Shown here: positions 6,330 through 12,379 of the stretch, one piece after another
Position numbering within the stretch: position 1 is the first letter of the stretch
How the letters are laid out: every line of letters starts with the position of its first letter
Virus record (IMG/VR): IMGVR_UViG_3300009187_000085
Coordinates: 1-22,054 of that record
From: a virus
Reading direction: 5' to 3' (one strand)
Length of the DNA: 22,054 nt
Translations under genes and position numbers: made by a program
The notes under the pieces: model-generated
Databases searched by the model: none
What the model was told of the DNA's origin: nothing
The model's input: the letters and a program-made list of their open reading frames with translations, nothing else

Positions 6330-6357
6330 AGTATACCATACTGGGACAGCAGGTCAA
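6330..6357 (-). promoter_or_regulatory. Sigma70-type promoter C
   Basis: TTGACC (6352-6357), 16-base spacer, TATACT (6330-6335) on the minus strand, with the same 16-base upstream block as promoter B one base above the -35. The predicted transcript start falls at or next to the ATG at 6323. Confidence 0.82.
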
Positions 6358-6358
6358 G

Positions 6359-6374
6359 GGTTATTTTGGCTTTG
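6359..6374 (-). repeat. 16-base upstream promoter block, copy 2
   Basis: CAAAGCCAAAATAACC on the minus strand, identical to 861-876 and in the same place relative to the -35. It overlaps a small 7-bp inverted repeat (TTTGTTG 6371-6377 with CAACAAA 6386-6392). Confidence 0.8.
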
Positions 6375-6428
6375 TTGCTCAAAAACAACAAAAATCCCCC
6401 TCTGAAACGTGTCAAAAACTTGGTTTAC

Positions 6429-6436
6429 CATAAATA
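6429..6436 (+). promoter_or_regulatory. Possible T4-type late promoter for the plus-strand island
   Basis: CATAAATA on the plus strand is one base off the T4 late octamer TATAAATA. It sits in the divergent gap, 30 bases before the ATG at 6467. I see no good sigma70 promoter facing this way. Short AT-rich octamers arise by chance, so this is tentative. Confidence 0.4.
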
Positions 6437-6466
6437 TGTTGTCAAGTCCTAGGGAGGATAATAGTT

Positions 6467-6616
6467 ATGGACATTGTAGAGATACTTTTAAAAGCATGGC
6501 CAGTATTCTTAGCATTCATTACTTTAGTCATAGTTTTGGCTAAAATGGACGTGCGAATCGGGGTATTAGAAGAAAAAGTCAAATCATTATTCGATTTGCA
6601 TAACAAAGGAAAATAA
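6467..6616 (+). CDS. Small membrane protein, 49 aa
   Basis: Starts at ATG 6467 after a strong GGGAGG ribosome site and ends with TAA at 6614-6616, one base before the next ATG. It begins MDIVEILLKAWP, has one membrane helix at about 11-25, and a C-terminal amphipathic heptad-like helix (MDVRIGVLEEKVKSLF). The shape is that of small holin-associated or regulator peptides, and the next gene has the same order of helix then coiled coil. First gene of the plus-strand island. A holin or antiholin role is a possibility, not shown. Confidence 0.72.
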   Translation: MDIVEILLKAWPVFLAFITLVIVLAKMDVRIGVLEEKVKSLFDLHNKGK

Positions 6617-6617
6617 A

Positions 6618-6965
6618 ATGGCAGAAAAAACAGCAGAACAAGCGCATGAAAAAGGTGCGTTTATAGAGAAATTATTATTTGCTCTATTACCTTTATTAGT
6701 TGGTTCAGTTGGATATTTAATTCAAGCATTAGGTTCTATTCAACATGATGTGACCATTCTGAATCAAAAAGTGAGTTTAGTTGTTACTACAGATAACAAG
6801 CAGGCTAGCAATAGTGGTGCTGAATTGGCACGTGAAAAACTATGTCAAGACTTAGAAAAAGAAATTCAAAAGAACCGTGATGCTATCATGGAAAATCGTC
6901 AGCACATTGCTATCCTTGAAGATAGAGCCGGCATGAAGAAAATGGGACCAATGAAGGAACACTAA
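6618..6965 (+). CDS. Membrane protein with C-terminal coiled coil, 115 aa
   Basis: A charged N-terminus (about 1-18) precedes one membrane helix at about 19-39 (LLFALLPLLVGSVGYLI). The rest is soluble and mostly helical, with heptad-like spacing in IQHDVTILNQKV and again from about 75 to 105 (EKEIQKNRDAIMENRQHIAILEDR). The layout resembles phage small membrane proteins of the haemolysin or holin-helper type (coiled coil plus helix), but I cannot place it in a named family. It follows the 49-aa membrane gene by one base and precedes the DUF4337 gene by one, so the three are translated together. Confidence 0.72.
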   Translation: MAEKTAEQAHEKGAFIEKLLFALLPLLVGSVGYLIQALGSIQHDVTILNQKVSLVVTTDNKQASNSGAELAREKLCQDLEKEIQKNRDAIMENRQHIAILEDRAGMKKMGPMKEH

Positions 6966-6966
6966 A

Positions 6967-7524
6967 ATGGCTGAAGTAGTATTACAACAGAAACCATTGT
7001 CACGTAGCGAACGTGAGGCACATATTAAAGATAAAGCTGGATGGGTAATTACCGTCTTAGCCGCTTTACTTGCAATTAACACTTATATATCAAATGGTAA
7101 CAGCAGTAAAGTTTTGAACAATACAATTAGTGCAAACAATACTTGGGCATTCTATCAAGCAAAATCGGTTAAACAAACTCTTGCTGAGATGGCTAGAGAT
7201 GATGCTATCGATAGAAAACAATTAGATAAAGCAGAAAAGTTAACTGCAAAGATTGATAGATACGAATCGGATCCTACTACTGGTGAAGGTAAGAAAGAAT
7301 TAATGGCAAAGGCAAAAGGTCTTGAAGCCGAACGTGACCAGATTCGCAAATCTAGTCCTTGGTTGACATTTGCGGGTTCTGCATTTCAAATTGCAATTGT
7401 TTTGTTAACTGCAAGCATTCTAGCAGTCAGCATGTCATTGTATTTCGCTAGTATTGTTGTTGGAATTTTTGCCTCAGTACTAATGAGTCAGGGTCTGTGG
7501 CTTTGGCTTCCTATCGTCTTGTAA
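6967..7524 (+). CDS. DUF4337 family membrane protein, 185 aa
   Basis: The family is recognisable from WVITVLAALLAINTYISNG (first membrane helix, 26-44), the following SKVLNNTISANNTWAFYQAKSVKQ (about 47-70) with its near-invariant W-x-x-Y-Q-A-K core, a helical charged middle (75-130), and two C-terminal membrane helices (about 133-155 and 158-182). DUF4337 is found in many proteobacteria and cyanobacteria and in some phages; no function is established. The C-terminus overlaps the next gene by 28 bases. Likely an inner-membrane protein with the helical domain between helices 1 and 2. Confidence 0.8.
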   Translation: MAEVVLQQKPLSRSEREAHIKDKAGWVITVLAALLAINTYISNGNSSKVLNNTISANNTWAFYQAKSVKQTLAEMARDDAIDRKQLDKAEKLTAKIDRYESDPTTGEGKKELMAKAKGLEAERDQIRKSSPWLTFAGSAFQIAIVLLTASILAVSMSLYFASIVVGIFASVLMSQGLWLWLPIVL

Positions 7525-7730
7525 AGTTTTCATCAATTATATTATGTTTCATTATTTTAACTGGAAGTGCTGAAGTAAAAGAAAGTCCTAAAAAACAGGA
7601 TGAAGTAAAAACCTGCACCAAATGGAAATGGGCGGGTGATGTTTTCAATCGAACAGTCTGGTGTGTGGAATGGACCATAAAAGATTGTTCTCAACGATTA
7701 CATAAAGACATATGTAAACTTGGCGGCTAA
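7497..7730 (+). CDS. Small cysteine-rich secreted or anchored protein, 77 aa
   Basis: Starts at GTG 7497 inside the DUF4337 gene; a TTG at 7503 is an alternative. Residues 8-23 form a hydrophobic signal or anchor segment. The rest carries four Cys (C40, C56, C64, C73) in a Trp-rich pattern: CTKWKWAGDVFNR, WCVEW and DCSQRLHKDIC. The even number of Cys outside the membrane segment suggests two disulfides in the periplasm. I have met the KW.GDV.NR pattern in other phage proteins, with no known function. No lipobox with Cys at the right place. Sits between the DUF4337 and MDPITIGLAF genes. Confidence 0.65.
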   Translation: MALASYRLVKFSSIILCFIILTGSAEVKESPKKQDEVKTCTKWKWAGDVFNRTVWCVEWTIKDCSQRLHKDICKLGG

Positions 7731-7735
7731 CAGTC

Positions 7736-8353
7736 ATGGATCCAATTACAATCGGACTTGCATTCTCAGCCGCCCAGAGTGCAGTCAGTCACATCAAGCA
7801 GGCAATCGCATTAGGCAAAGACGTTAACAGTCTTGTTGGACAATTCAGCAAATTTTTTGAATCTTCAGATGCCATTCATCGTGAGAGATCAAAGGTAAAA
7901 GCAAAAGCAAGTCGATTAGGAAAAACTGACGCAGAGTTAGGTAAAGAAGCACTTGAAATTGCTATGCATAGTGATGCTTTAAGACAAGCAGAACGTGAAT
8001 TGAAAGATATGATTCTGTGGCAGTTAGGTAAACCACAGATTTGGGAACAAATGATTCAAGAGCGAACTAGATTATTCAAAGAACGTGCTGATGCTGAACG
8101 TGCAGAAGAAGAAAGAAAACTAGCCCATAAAAAGAAAGTGGCAGACCAGATTTTATTTGGAATGTATTTTATTGGGTTTGCCGCTATCGTTTTTGCACTT
8201 GTAATGGGTGGTATTGGAATATATGGTGCTGTTGAAGAAAAAAGAATTTATGAAGAAAAGGTTGCTAAAAGAAATTTGCTTATACGACAGCAACAAAAAG
8301 AACGTGATGCAAAAGAACGTGATGCAAGAGATAAAGCAATTGGAGGAGGCTAA
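7736..8353 (+). CDS. Conserved phage membrane protein, MDPITIGLAF type, 205 aa
   Basis: The N-terminus MDPITIGLAFSAAQSAVSHI followed by a short GKDVNSL segment marks a phage family I know only as hypothetical. A long helical charged region (about 45-135) has the motif LWQLGKPQIWEQMIQERTRL typical of that family. One membrane helix lies at about 141-165 (GMYFIGFAAIVFALVMGG), and the C-terminus is a very charged helix with the repeated units KERDA KERDA. Possible roles include membrane-attached scaffolding or lysis timing; none is shown. Follows the 77-aa gene by 5 bases. Confidence 0.78.
   Translation: MDPITIGLAFSAAQSAVSHIKQAIALGKDVNSLVGQFSKFFESSDAIHRERSKVKAKASRLGKTDAELGKEALEIAMHSDALRQAERELKDMILWQLGKPQIWEQMIQERTRLFKERADAERAEEERKLAHKKKVADQILFGMYFIGFAAIVFALVMGGIGIYGAVEEKRIYEEKVAKRNLLIRQQQKERDAKERDARDKAIGGG
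8296..8325 (+). repeat. Perfect 15-base tandem duplication in the 205-aa gene
   Basis: AAAAGAACGTGATGC occurs twice in a row (8296-8310 and 8311-8325), keeping frame and adding one KERDA unit to the charged tail. It looks like a recent slippage event. Confidence 0.85.
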
Positions 8354-8356
8354 CTT

Positions 8357-8470
8357 ATGTACTTTAATATAATTATTACATTTAACGATTTATTATTTTT
8401 ATTCTGTATGACTCCGTTACTTGCTGTCTTTTGGGTTATGTTTAAAGATTGGTTAAAGGATAGAAAATGA
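8357..8470 (+). CDS. Small membrane protein, 37 aa
   Basis: Starts at ATG 8357 with GGAGGAGG closely upstream and stops at TGA 8468-8470, overlapping the ATG of the next gene as ATGA. It is nearly all hydrophobic: MYFNIIITFNDLLFLF, then CMTPLLAVFWVMF, then a short basic end KDWLKDRK. This makes one long or two short membrane segments with a cytoplasmic basic tail. The tight overlap with the LpxH-like gene suggests translational coupling. Could be an accessory to that membrane-surface enzyme, or a small holin-like peptide; neither is shown. Confidence 0.68.
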   Translation: MYFNIIITFNDLLFLFCMTPLLAVFWVMFKDWLKDRK

Positions 8471-9231
8471 AAACATATCGTTCTATTTTTGTGAGTGATG
8501 TACATTTAGGTACCAAAGATAGTCAGGCTGATAAGTTAAATAACTTTTTAAAGCATAACAGTTGTGACACACTATATCTAGTGGGTGATATTATTGATGC
8601 ATGGCGCATACAACAAAACAAGTGGCGTTGGAAACAAAGTCATACCAATGTAGTGCGTAGAGTATTAGGTCACGCAAAACGTGGCACTAGAGTTGTTTAT
8701 GTTGCAGGCAATCACGATGAGTTTCTTAGACCCATGATACCATATGGTTTTAGTTTTGGTCTTATCGAAATTCACAATCAAATAGAACATATAGGTGCAG
8801 ATGGCAAACACTATTTAGTTACACATGGTGACTTGTTTGATGGCATTACTAGACTTGCACCATGGTTGAGTTTTTTAGGAGATAAAGCATATGATTTCAT
8901 TCTTTCGCTCAATAGCAAGTTCAATTGGATACGTCATCGTTTTGGTTTTGGGTATTTTAGTATTAGTAAATATCTTAAGCATAGAGTAAAAAAGGCTGTA
9001 GATTTTATATTTCAATTTGAAAAAAATCTAGCCGCTTACTGTATCAAACGAGGTTTTGATGGGGTAATATGCGGACACATACACCACGCAGAGATTAAAG
9101 AAATCAATGGTGTTATGTATATGAATGATGGCGATTGGGTTGAAAGTTGTACAGCACTTGTAGAACATCATGACGGTCGATGGGAAATTATAACTTGGAC
9201 TAAGGAGAAAGATAATGATGAAACTCTGTGA
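8467..9231 (+). CDS. LpxH-like UDP-2,3-diacylglucosamine hydrolase family metallophosphoesterase
   Basis: A calcineurin-like phosphoesterase of the LpxH branch. All metal-ligand motifs are in place: D11-x-H13 (SDVHLG), D41 (GDIIDAWR), N82-H83 (GNHD), H120 (THGD), H204 and H206 (GHIHHA). The length (254 aa) is close to cellular LpxH (about 240), and the region between GNHD and THGD and the DGDWVES end are also LpxH-like. Cellular LpxH cuts UDP-diacylglucosamine to lipid X at the inner membrane in lipid A synthesis. In a phage it could alter lipid A supply, or use another pyrophosphate substrate. It overlaps a GT2 gene by 17 bases. The family is clear; the substrate is inference. Confidence 0.88.
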   Translation: MKTYRSIFVSDVHLGTKDSQADKLNNFLKHNSCDTLYLVGDIIDAWRIQQNKWRWKQSHTNVVRRVLGHAKRGTRVVYVAGNHDEFLRPMIPYGFSFGLIEIHNQIEHIGADGKHYLVTHGDLFDGITRLAPWLSFLGDKAYDFILSLNSKFNWIRHRFGFGYFSISKYLKHRVKKAVDFIFQFEKNLAAYCIKRGFDGVICGHIHHAEIKEINGVMYMNDGDWVESCTALVEHHDGRWEIITWTKEKDNDETL

Positions 9232-9928
9232 TAAAATTACTATTGTTGTGCCTTGTAAGAATGAAGAAAATTATATTCATCATCTACTAGATTCATTACG
9301 TTCACAAAACATAGGTGACACTAGAGTAATCATTGCTGACTGTTCAACCGATGCCACTAGACAAGTTATTAAGGATAACAGTATTGGACTGAATGTTGAA
9401 ATCATTGATGGTGGTCCAGTATCTATTGCTAAGAACAACGGAGCAAGACTAGTCACTACTCCGTACATTCTGTTTATCGATGCTGATGTTCGATTCTTTA
9501 AAGATACAGTTATTAGAGATGCTGTCAACAAGATGGAATTAAAGAAACTGCATCTTGTTGGACTAAACATTAAATGTTACGACAAAGACATACGAGCAAA
9601 GATTGGATTTACAGCATTTAATGTAATCAATCACACACTAAAATTCTTTAGCCCATTTGCTGTAGGTGCATTCATGCTGACACGTAAAGATAAGTTTGAA
9701 GAGTATGGTGGGTTTCCCGAAAACTTATTAACATCTGAAGACTACTTTTTATCTAAGAAATATAGTCCTAGAAAATTTAAGATTATTCGACATCACTTTG
9801 GACAAGATAGCCGTAGATTTAAAAAGATGGGCTACTTAGGTATGGGCAAATATCTTGTTAAAAATTTTGTCAATCGCAATAACAAAAAATATTGGGAAAG
9901 TTTATACCATAATAGATACTGGAATTAA
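9215..9928 (+). CDS. GT2 family glycosyltransferase, 237 aa
   Basis: A GT-A fold family 2 glycosyltransferase. Its motifs are ITIVVPCKNEENYI at the start, ADCSTDAT (41-48), a DAD metal site at 89-91 (FIDADV), a conserved acidic pair E175-D176 (TSEDYFLS), and QDSRRFKKMG at about 197-206 in place of the usual Q/R-rich acceptor motif. No membrane helix is strong, though residues 131-154 are moderately hydrophobic. AAGGAG lies 7 bases before the first of two adjacent ATGs. It overlaps the LpxH-like gene, so the two probably act together, perhaps on lipid A core, O-antigen precursor or another lipid-linked sugar. The acceptor cannot be read. Confidence 0.87.
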   Translation: MMKLCDKITIVVPCKNEENYIHHLLDSLRSQNIGDTRVIIADCSTDATRQVIKDNSIGLNVEIIDGGPVSIAKNNGARLVTTPYILFIDADVRFFKDTVIRDAVNKMELKKLHLVGLNIKCYDKDIRAKIGFTAFNVINHTLKFFSPFAVGAFMLTRKDKFEEYGGFPENLLTSEDYFLSKKYSPRKFKIIRHHFGQDSRRFKKMGYLGMGKYLVKNFVNRNNKKYWESLYHNRYWN

Positions 9929-10329
9929 ACTTTTGGTGCAGGATTTCTCTTCTTAGGCGCAGTAGTTGTAGGCGCTTTAGTAGTATTTTGTGGTTTTGGC
10001 TTAGCAGTTTTAGAAACTGCTGGTGGTGTCTTTTTAGTCCACGATTGTTCTTTTGCGGATGTGGGCTTAGGAGTTTCCGCAACAGCAGTTACAACTGGAG
10101 TTTCTTTAGGCTGAGTTACGATTTCAGCACCAACAACTTTTCCCATAACAGGCGCAGTAGTCTCTACGATATTCTTTTCGATATCCTCAGACTTTACATT
10201 GGGATTCAAGTAAGGACACTTTGCAGGATCGCCGCCATGTGCATCTTCTTCTTTTTTGTTTTTCACATACCATTGGTGTGCCAAGAAAGCAAGCACGCCA
10301 AATATAAATGATCCGATAATAATTTCCAT
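9925..10329 (-). CDS. N-terminal membrane protein with Pro/Lys/Thr-rich tail, 134 aa
   Basis: One membrane helix at about 3-19 (IIIGSFIFGVLAFLAHQ) is followed at once by positive charges (KNKK), which by the positive-inside rule puts the long C-terminal part in the cytoplasm. After a short segment with GGDPAKCPYLNP, the last 65 residues are Pro, Lys, Thr and Ala, probably disordered. The stop overlaps that of the convergent GT2 gene. It follows the endolysin gene by 10 bases, with AAGGGG before the start, so it may be part of the lysis module. Unknown family. Confidence 0.68.
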   Translation of the reverse strand: MEIIIGSFIFGVLAFLAHQWYVKNKKEEDAHGGDPAKCPYLNPNVKSEDIEKNIVETTAPVMGKVVGAEIVTQPKETPVVTAVAETPKPTSAKEQSWTKKTPPAVSKTAKPKPQNTTKAPTTTAPKKRNPAPKV

Positions 10330-10339
10330 GATTTTCCCC

Positions 10340-10960
10340 TTAAGTTAAAATTTCAATCGCATGATTGTAATGATTGATTCTGTCTTCTAAGCCAAGATAA
10401 CCGCCATTGATGCGTTTTGTCATTGTCTTAATGTCTCCAATATCTGCTAGTTCATTTAGTCTAGCCGCAGACCAGAACCAACAAGCAGAATGAATAGCAT
10501 ATTCCGCTTCAAGTAACAAATCAGGATTCTCAACTAGTACATTGCTTTCGAACAATGATTGTGAGCATTTAGTGTAATTATTTTTTCCTGTAATTTGTAC
10601 AATACCTCTACCACGAAAGTACCAACCTTCTCCAGAGGCTTCATCTCCATTACCCATACGATTTGCATATACACGATTTGCAATCATTTCTGGTCTACGT
10701 TCGTATTGTTTTGCTACTGCTTCAGTAGGAAAATATTTCTTAAACGTTCCAACTAAACCTTTTGCCGAGTAATTTAAATTCTCTTGAAGGGTAGTAAATC
10801 CACCAGACTCATGTCCACATTGTGCCATAAATGCGGCAACTCTATGTGGTGTGTCTATGTCATACTCAGGCAAGATATTAATTAAATTACTATACCACTC
10901 ATCAAAGTTTTTAACTTTTGGAATTAGTTGTCTTACTGTCTCTTCCGTAAAAAAGTCCAT
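10340..10960 (-). CDS. Endolysin, glycoside hydrolase family 19
   Basis: A family 19 (chitinase-like lysozyme) domain fills nearly the whole 206 aa. The catalytic Glu is E51 in MAQCGHESGGF, with the second acid in LQENLNYSA (E60). The later GWYFRGRGIVQITGKNNY block (112-129) is the substrate-cleft signature of GH19 endolysins, and AEYAIHSACWFW is the following helix. It would cut the glycan strands of host peptidoglycan at the end of infection. There is no signal peptide, so a holin or other membrane protein is needed for release. GGAG lies 7 bases before the ATG, and a T4-late-like octamer lies further up. Confidence 0.92.
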   Translation of the reverse strand: MDFFTEETVRQLIPKVKNFDEWYSNLINILPEYDIDTPHRVAAFMAQCGHESGGFTTLQENLNYSAKGLVGTFKKYFPTEAVAKQYERRPEMIANRVYANRMGNGDEASGEGWYFRGRGIVQITGKNNYTKCSQSLFESNVLVENPDLLLEAEYAIHSACWFWSAARLNELADIGDIKTMTKRINGGYLGLEDRINHYNHAIEILT

Positions 10961-10969
10961 TGCTATCTC

Positions 10970-10994
10970 CTATGATTATCATAGAAGTATTTAG
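10970..10994 (-). promoter_or_regulatory. Late-promoter-like octamer and palindrome before the endolysin
   Basis: In the 41-base gap upstream of the endolysin, the minus strand reads CTAAATAC (10987-10994), close to the T4 late octamer TATAAATA and to forms reported from T4-like cyanophages. Just downstream is the perfect inverted repeat CTATGATAATCATAG (10970-10984; 7-bp arms), which ends right at the GGAG ribosome site, so it could form a hairpin at the message start. Confidence 0.5.
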
Positions 10995-11001
10995 CATTGA
11001 A

Positions 11002-11727
11002 TTAATCCCAAAGTGCTTGATAGTACTTACCGAACAAACGAAATCCGTTTTGAATTCGTGTCTCAACAACTTTCATGCCTTCATAGTCACACTTGTATGT
11101 GTTATTGGGACCATCTGTCATTCGAAACAATTTAGCATCTTTCTTAGGAACTTCATTGCCATCTTTATCGACAGGTAGCCAAAGCAAGTCATGTTCACCA
11201 GAACGAAACTCTTCTTCCCAAGAATCATCATTCTTGCAAGTGAATGCAAAAATCATTTCATCTAATACCCAGTCCCAACGCTTGAAATGATTTTCGTCAG
11301 TATCCCATTCATTTTCTTTTGCTGGCGCTGAAGTTGACTTTAGTTCTTCTGGCACATCTTCATCATCAACATTGGGGGCGCCATGCTTTGTTGCTTGCAA
11401 TTGTTTCAGCATAGGTAAGACAATCATTGCAAGTGTGTGGTCCATTGACCATGTGTCGTATTTGTCAATCTTGATATAAGATTTACGATTACGCTTAGAC
11501 TCTATCCATTGACACAGTTTCAAAAGCCAAGTTTCTGGAGCATTTTTTGAATCTGTAATTTCTTCATTTGTAGTTCCATGAGAAAGCCATGTACCAAAGT
11601 TATGCACCCATTTAGGTTTGCTTTTGTATCCATATTCATCCTCAACTTTTTTTGCCCAAAAGCAAAGTGCTTCAGCAATTTGATATGGTCCAACCCAATT
11701 CTTATAGGGTCCGATATAAACTTTCAT
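11002..11727 (-). CDS. Conserved phage protein, MKVYIGPYKNWVGPYQIAE type, 241 aa
   Basis: A family common in myophages, recognised by the N-terminus MKVYIGPYKNWVGPYQIAE, the central IKIDKYDTWSMDHTLAMIV (about 84-102) with its near-invariant D-x-W-S-x-D-x-T-L-A, and VDDEDVPEEL after a KHGAP turn. The C-terminal half is rich in acids and aromatics (WDWVLDEMIFAF). No catalytic motif of a known enzyme is visible, and no function is established. It starts with ATGA overlapping the preceding stop. Last gene of the 12851-11002 operon. Confidence 0.82.
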   Translation of the reverse strand: MKVYIGPYKNWVGPYQIAEALCFWAKKVEDEYGYKSKPKWVHNFGTWLSHGTTNEEITDSKNAPETWLLKLCQWIESKRNRKSYIKIDKYDTWSMDHTLAMIVLPMLKQLQATKHGAPNVDDEDVPEELKSTSAPAKENEWDTDENHFKRWDWVLDEMIFAFTCKNDDSWEEEFRSGEHDLLWLPVDKDGNEVPKKDAKLFRMTDGPNNTYKCDYEGMKVVETRIQNGFRLFGKYYQALWD

Positions 11728-12026
11728 TTCAATTTCTTTCTAATGTGTGGACACGGATTCGGTCTAGTGCGAGTTAGTTCTCCTCCAGCAAAAGGATCGT
11801 CATCTATTAACACACCGAACTCTTTTTCTATATAGTACTTACCCATCGCTTTGATACATTGATCCATCAAACTATTAGAACCAGAAGAATCATCTTCTGC
11901 CCAAAAGCAAATCGGAGACCTACCCCATGTACGATATCTTAAAACATCGTGGAAAATTTTTCTATGTTTTTTATTACTAGGGTCAAACGTTTCGAACACT
12001 CTGCCGAATTGTTGAATCTTGCTCAT
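11724..12026 (-). CDS. Uncharacterised phage protein, 100 aa
   Basis: I choose the ATG at 12026 (MSKIQQFGRVFETFD); a GTG at 12035 is an alternative, and both have only a weak GAAAG ribosome site. The protein has a basic first third (SNKKHRKIFHDVLRYRTWGR), a PICFWAEDDSSG strand-turn, a helix with DQCIKAMGKYY, and a Pro/Arg/Lys-rich end (RTRPNPCPHIRKK). Not recognised. The first 44 bases overlap the end of the 59-aa gene upstream in another frame, so translation may be coupled. Function unknown. Confidence 0.68.
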   Translation of the reverse strand: MSKIQQFGRVFETFDPSNKKHRKIFHDVLRYRTWGRSPICFWAEDDSSGSNSLMDQCIKAMGKYYIEKEFGVLIDDDPFAGGELTRTRPNPCPHIRKKLK

Positions 12027-12162
12027 TACTTTCACTTTCTATCATAATTAAAAGGCGCTTTGATTCTTTACGAACCTCAGCAGTTACTGACCATCCAAAA
12101 CCTTCAGGATGTAGCAACTCTTGCAAAAAATGCACAACTTCATTTTCAGTTTCCAGTTTCAT
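11983..12162 (-). CDS. Overlapping small protein, 59 aa
   Basis: This frame starts at ATG 12162 with AAGGTGA before it and ends at TGA 11983-11985. It begins MKLETENEVVHFLQELLHPE and continues GFGWSVTAEVRKESKRLLIMIESES, a plausible helix then two-strand fold. It overlaps the gene before it by 17 bases and the gene after it by 44 bases. It fills what would otherwise be a 119-base hole between two tightly packed genes, has a good ribosome site and reads like a folded protein, so I take it as real. No family recognised. Confidence 0.62.
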   Translation of the reverse strand: MKLETENEVVHFLQELLHPEGFGWSVTAEVRKESKRLLIMIESESNEQDSTIRQSVRNV

Positions 12163-12379
12163 TCGTCACCTTCACAAATGGACTGTTGACGGAAAAATCT
12201 TCAGGCAACCTCTCCACAATCTTAGTGAAATGATATGGATCGGGATAGTGTCGTAGAACACTCAAAGCACGTTGACGAATGTACTTTGGCACTCTAGGTG
12301 TTACTTTCGGGTTCAACAAATCTAAAAGCATTTGATGCCCACAACGTAACGCACGATATCTTTCATCGGGTAGAGTCAT
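12146..12379 (-). CDS. BPSL0761 family protein, 77 aa
   Basis: The start MTLPDERYRALRCG, then LLDLLNPKVTPRVPKYIRQRALSVLRHYPDPY, matches the BPSL0761 family of small proteins known from Burkholderia, Pseudomonas and their phages. It is soluble, helical and without a known function. GGGAG lies 8 bases before the ATG, and the gene overlaps the end of the preceding frame by 17 bases. Its presence is one of the better hints for a beta- or gammaproteobacterial host. The family name is from memory of its N-terminal pattern. Confidence 0.75.
   Translation of the reverse strand: MTLPDERYRALRCGHQMLLDLLNPKVTPRVPKYIRQRALSVLRHYPDPYHFTKIVERLPEDFSVNSPFVKVTNETGN

Noticed and set aside
6371-6392. 7-bp inverted repeat TTTGTTG/CAACAAA as a terminator
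   Set aside because: No T-run follows on either strand, and one arm belongs to the conserved upstream block of promoter C.
5851-6452. Overlapping plus-strand frames of 121, 64 and 130 aa in this stretch
   Set aside because: They lie opposite the GIY-YIG gene and the small membrane gene, have no ribosome sites, odd composition rich in Cys, His and Ser, and cross the minus-strand promoters C and E.
6467-9928. Plus-strand island as a recent insertion of a mobile element
   Set aside because: No flanking direct repeats, integrase, transposase or homing nuclease with a DNA-binding tail; base composition and packing look like the neighbours. The adjacent GIY-YIG protein is only a bare domain.
9988-10311. 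Plus-strand frame of 107 aa opposite the Pro/Lys/Thr-rich membrane gene
   Set aside because: It is the complement of a low-complexity coding region, which keeps other frames open by chance; it has no start signal and a Phe/Cys/Ser-rich nonsense composition.
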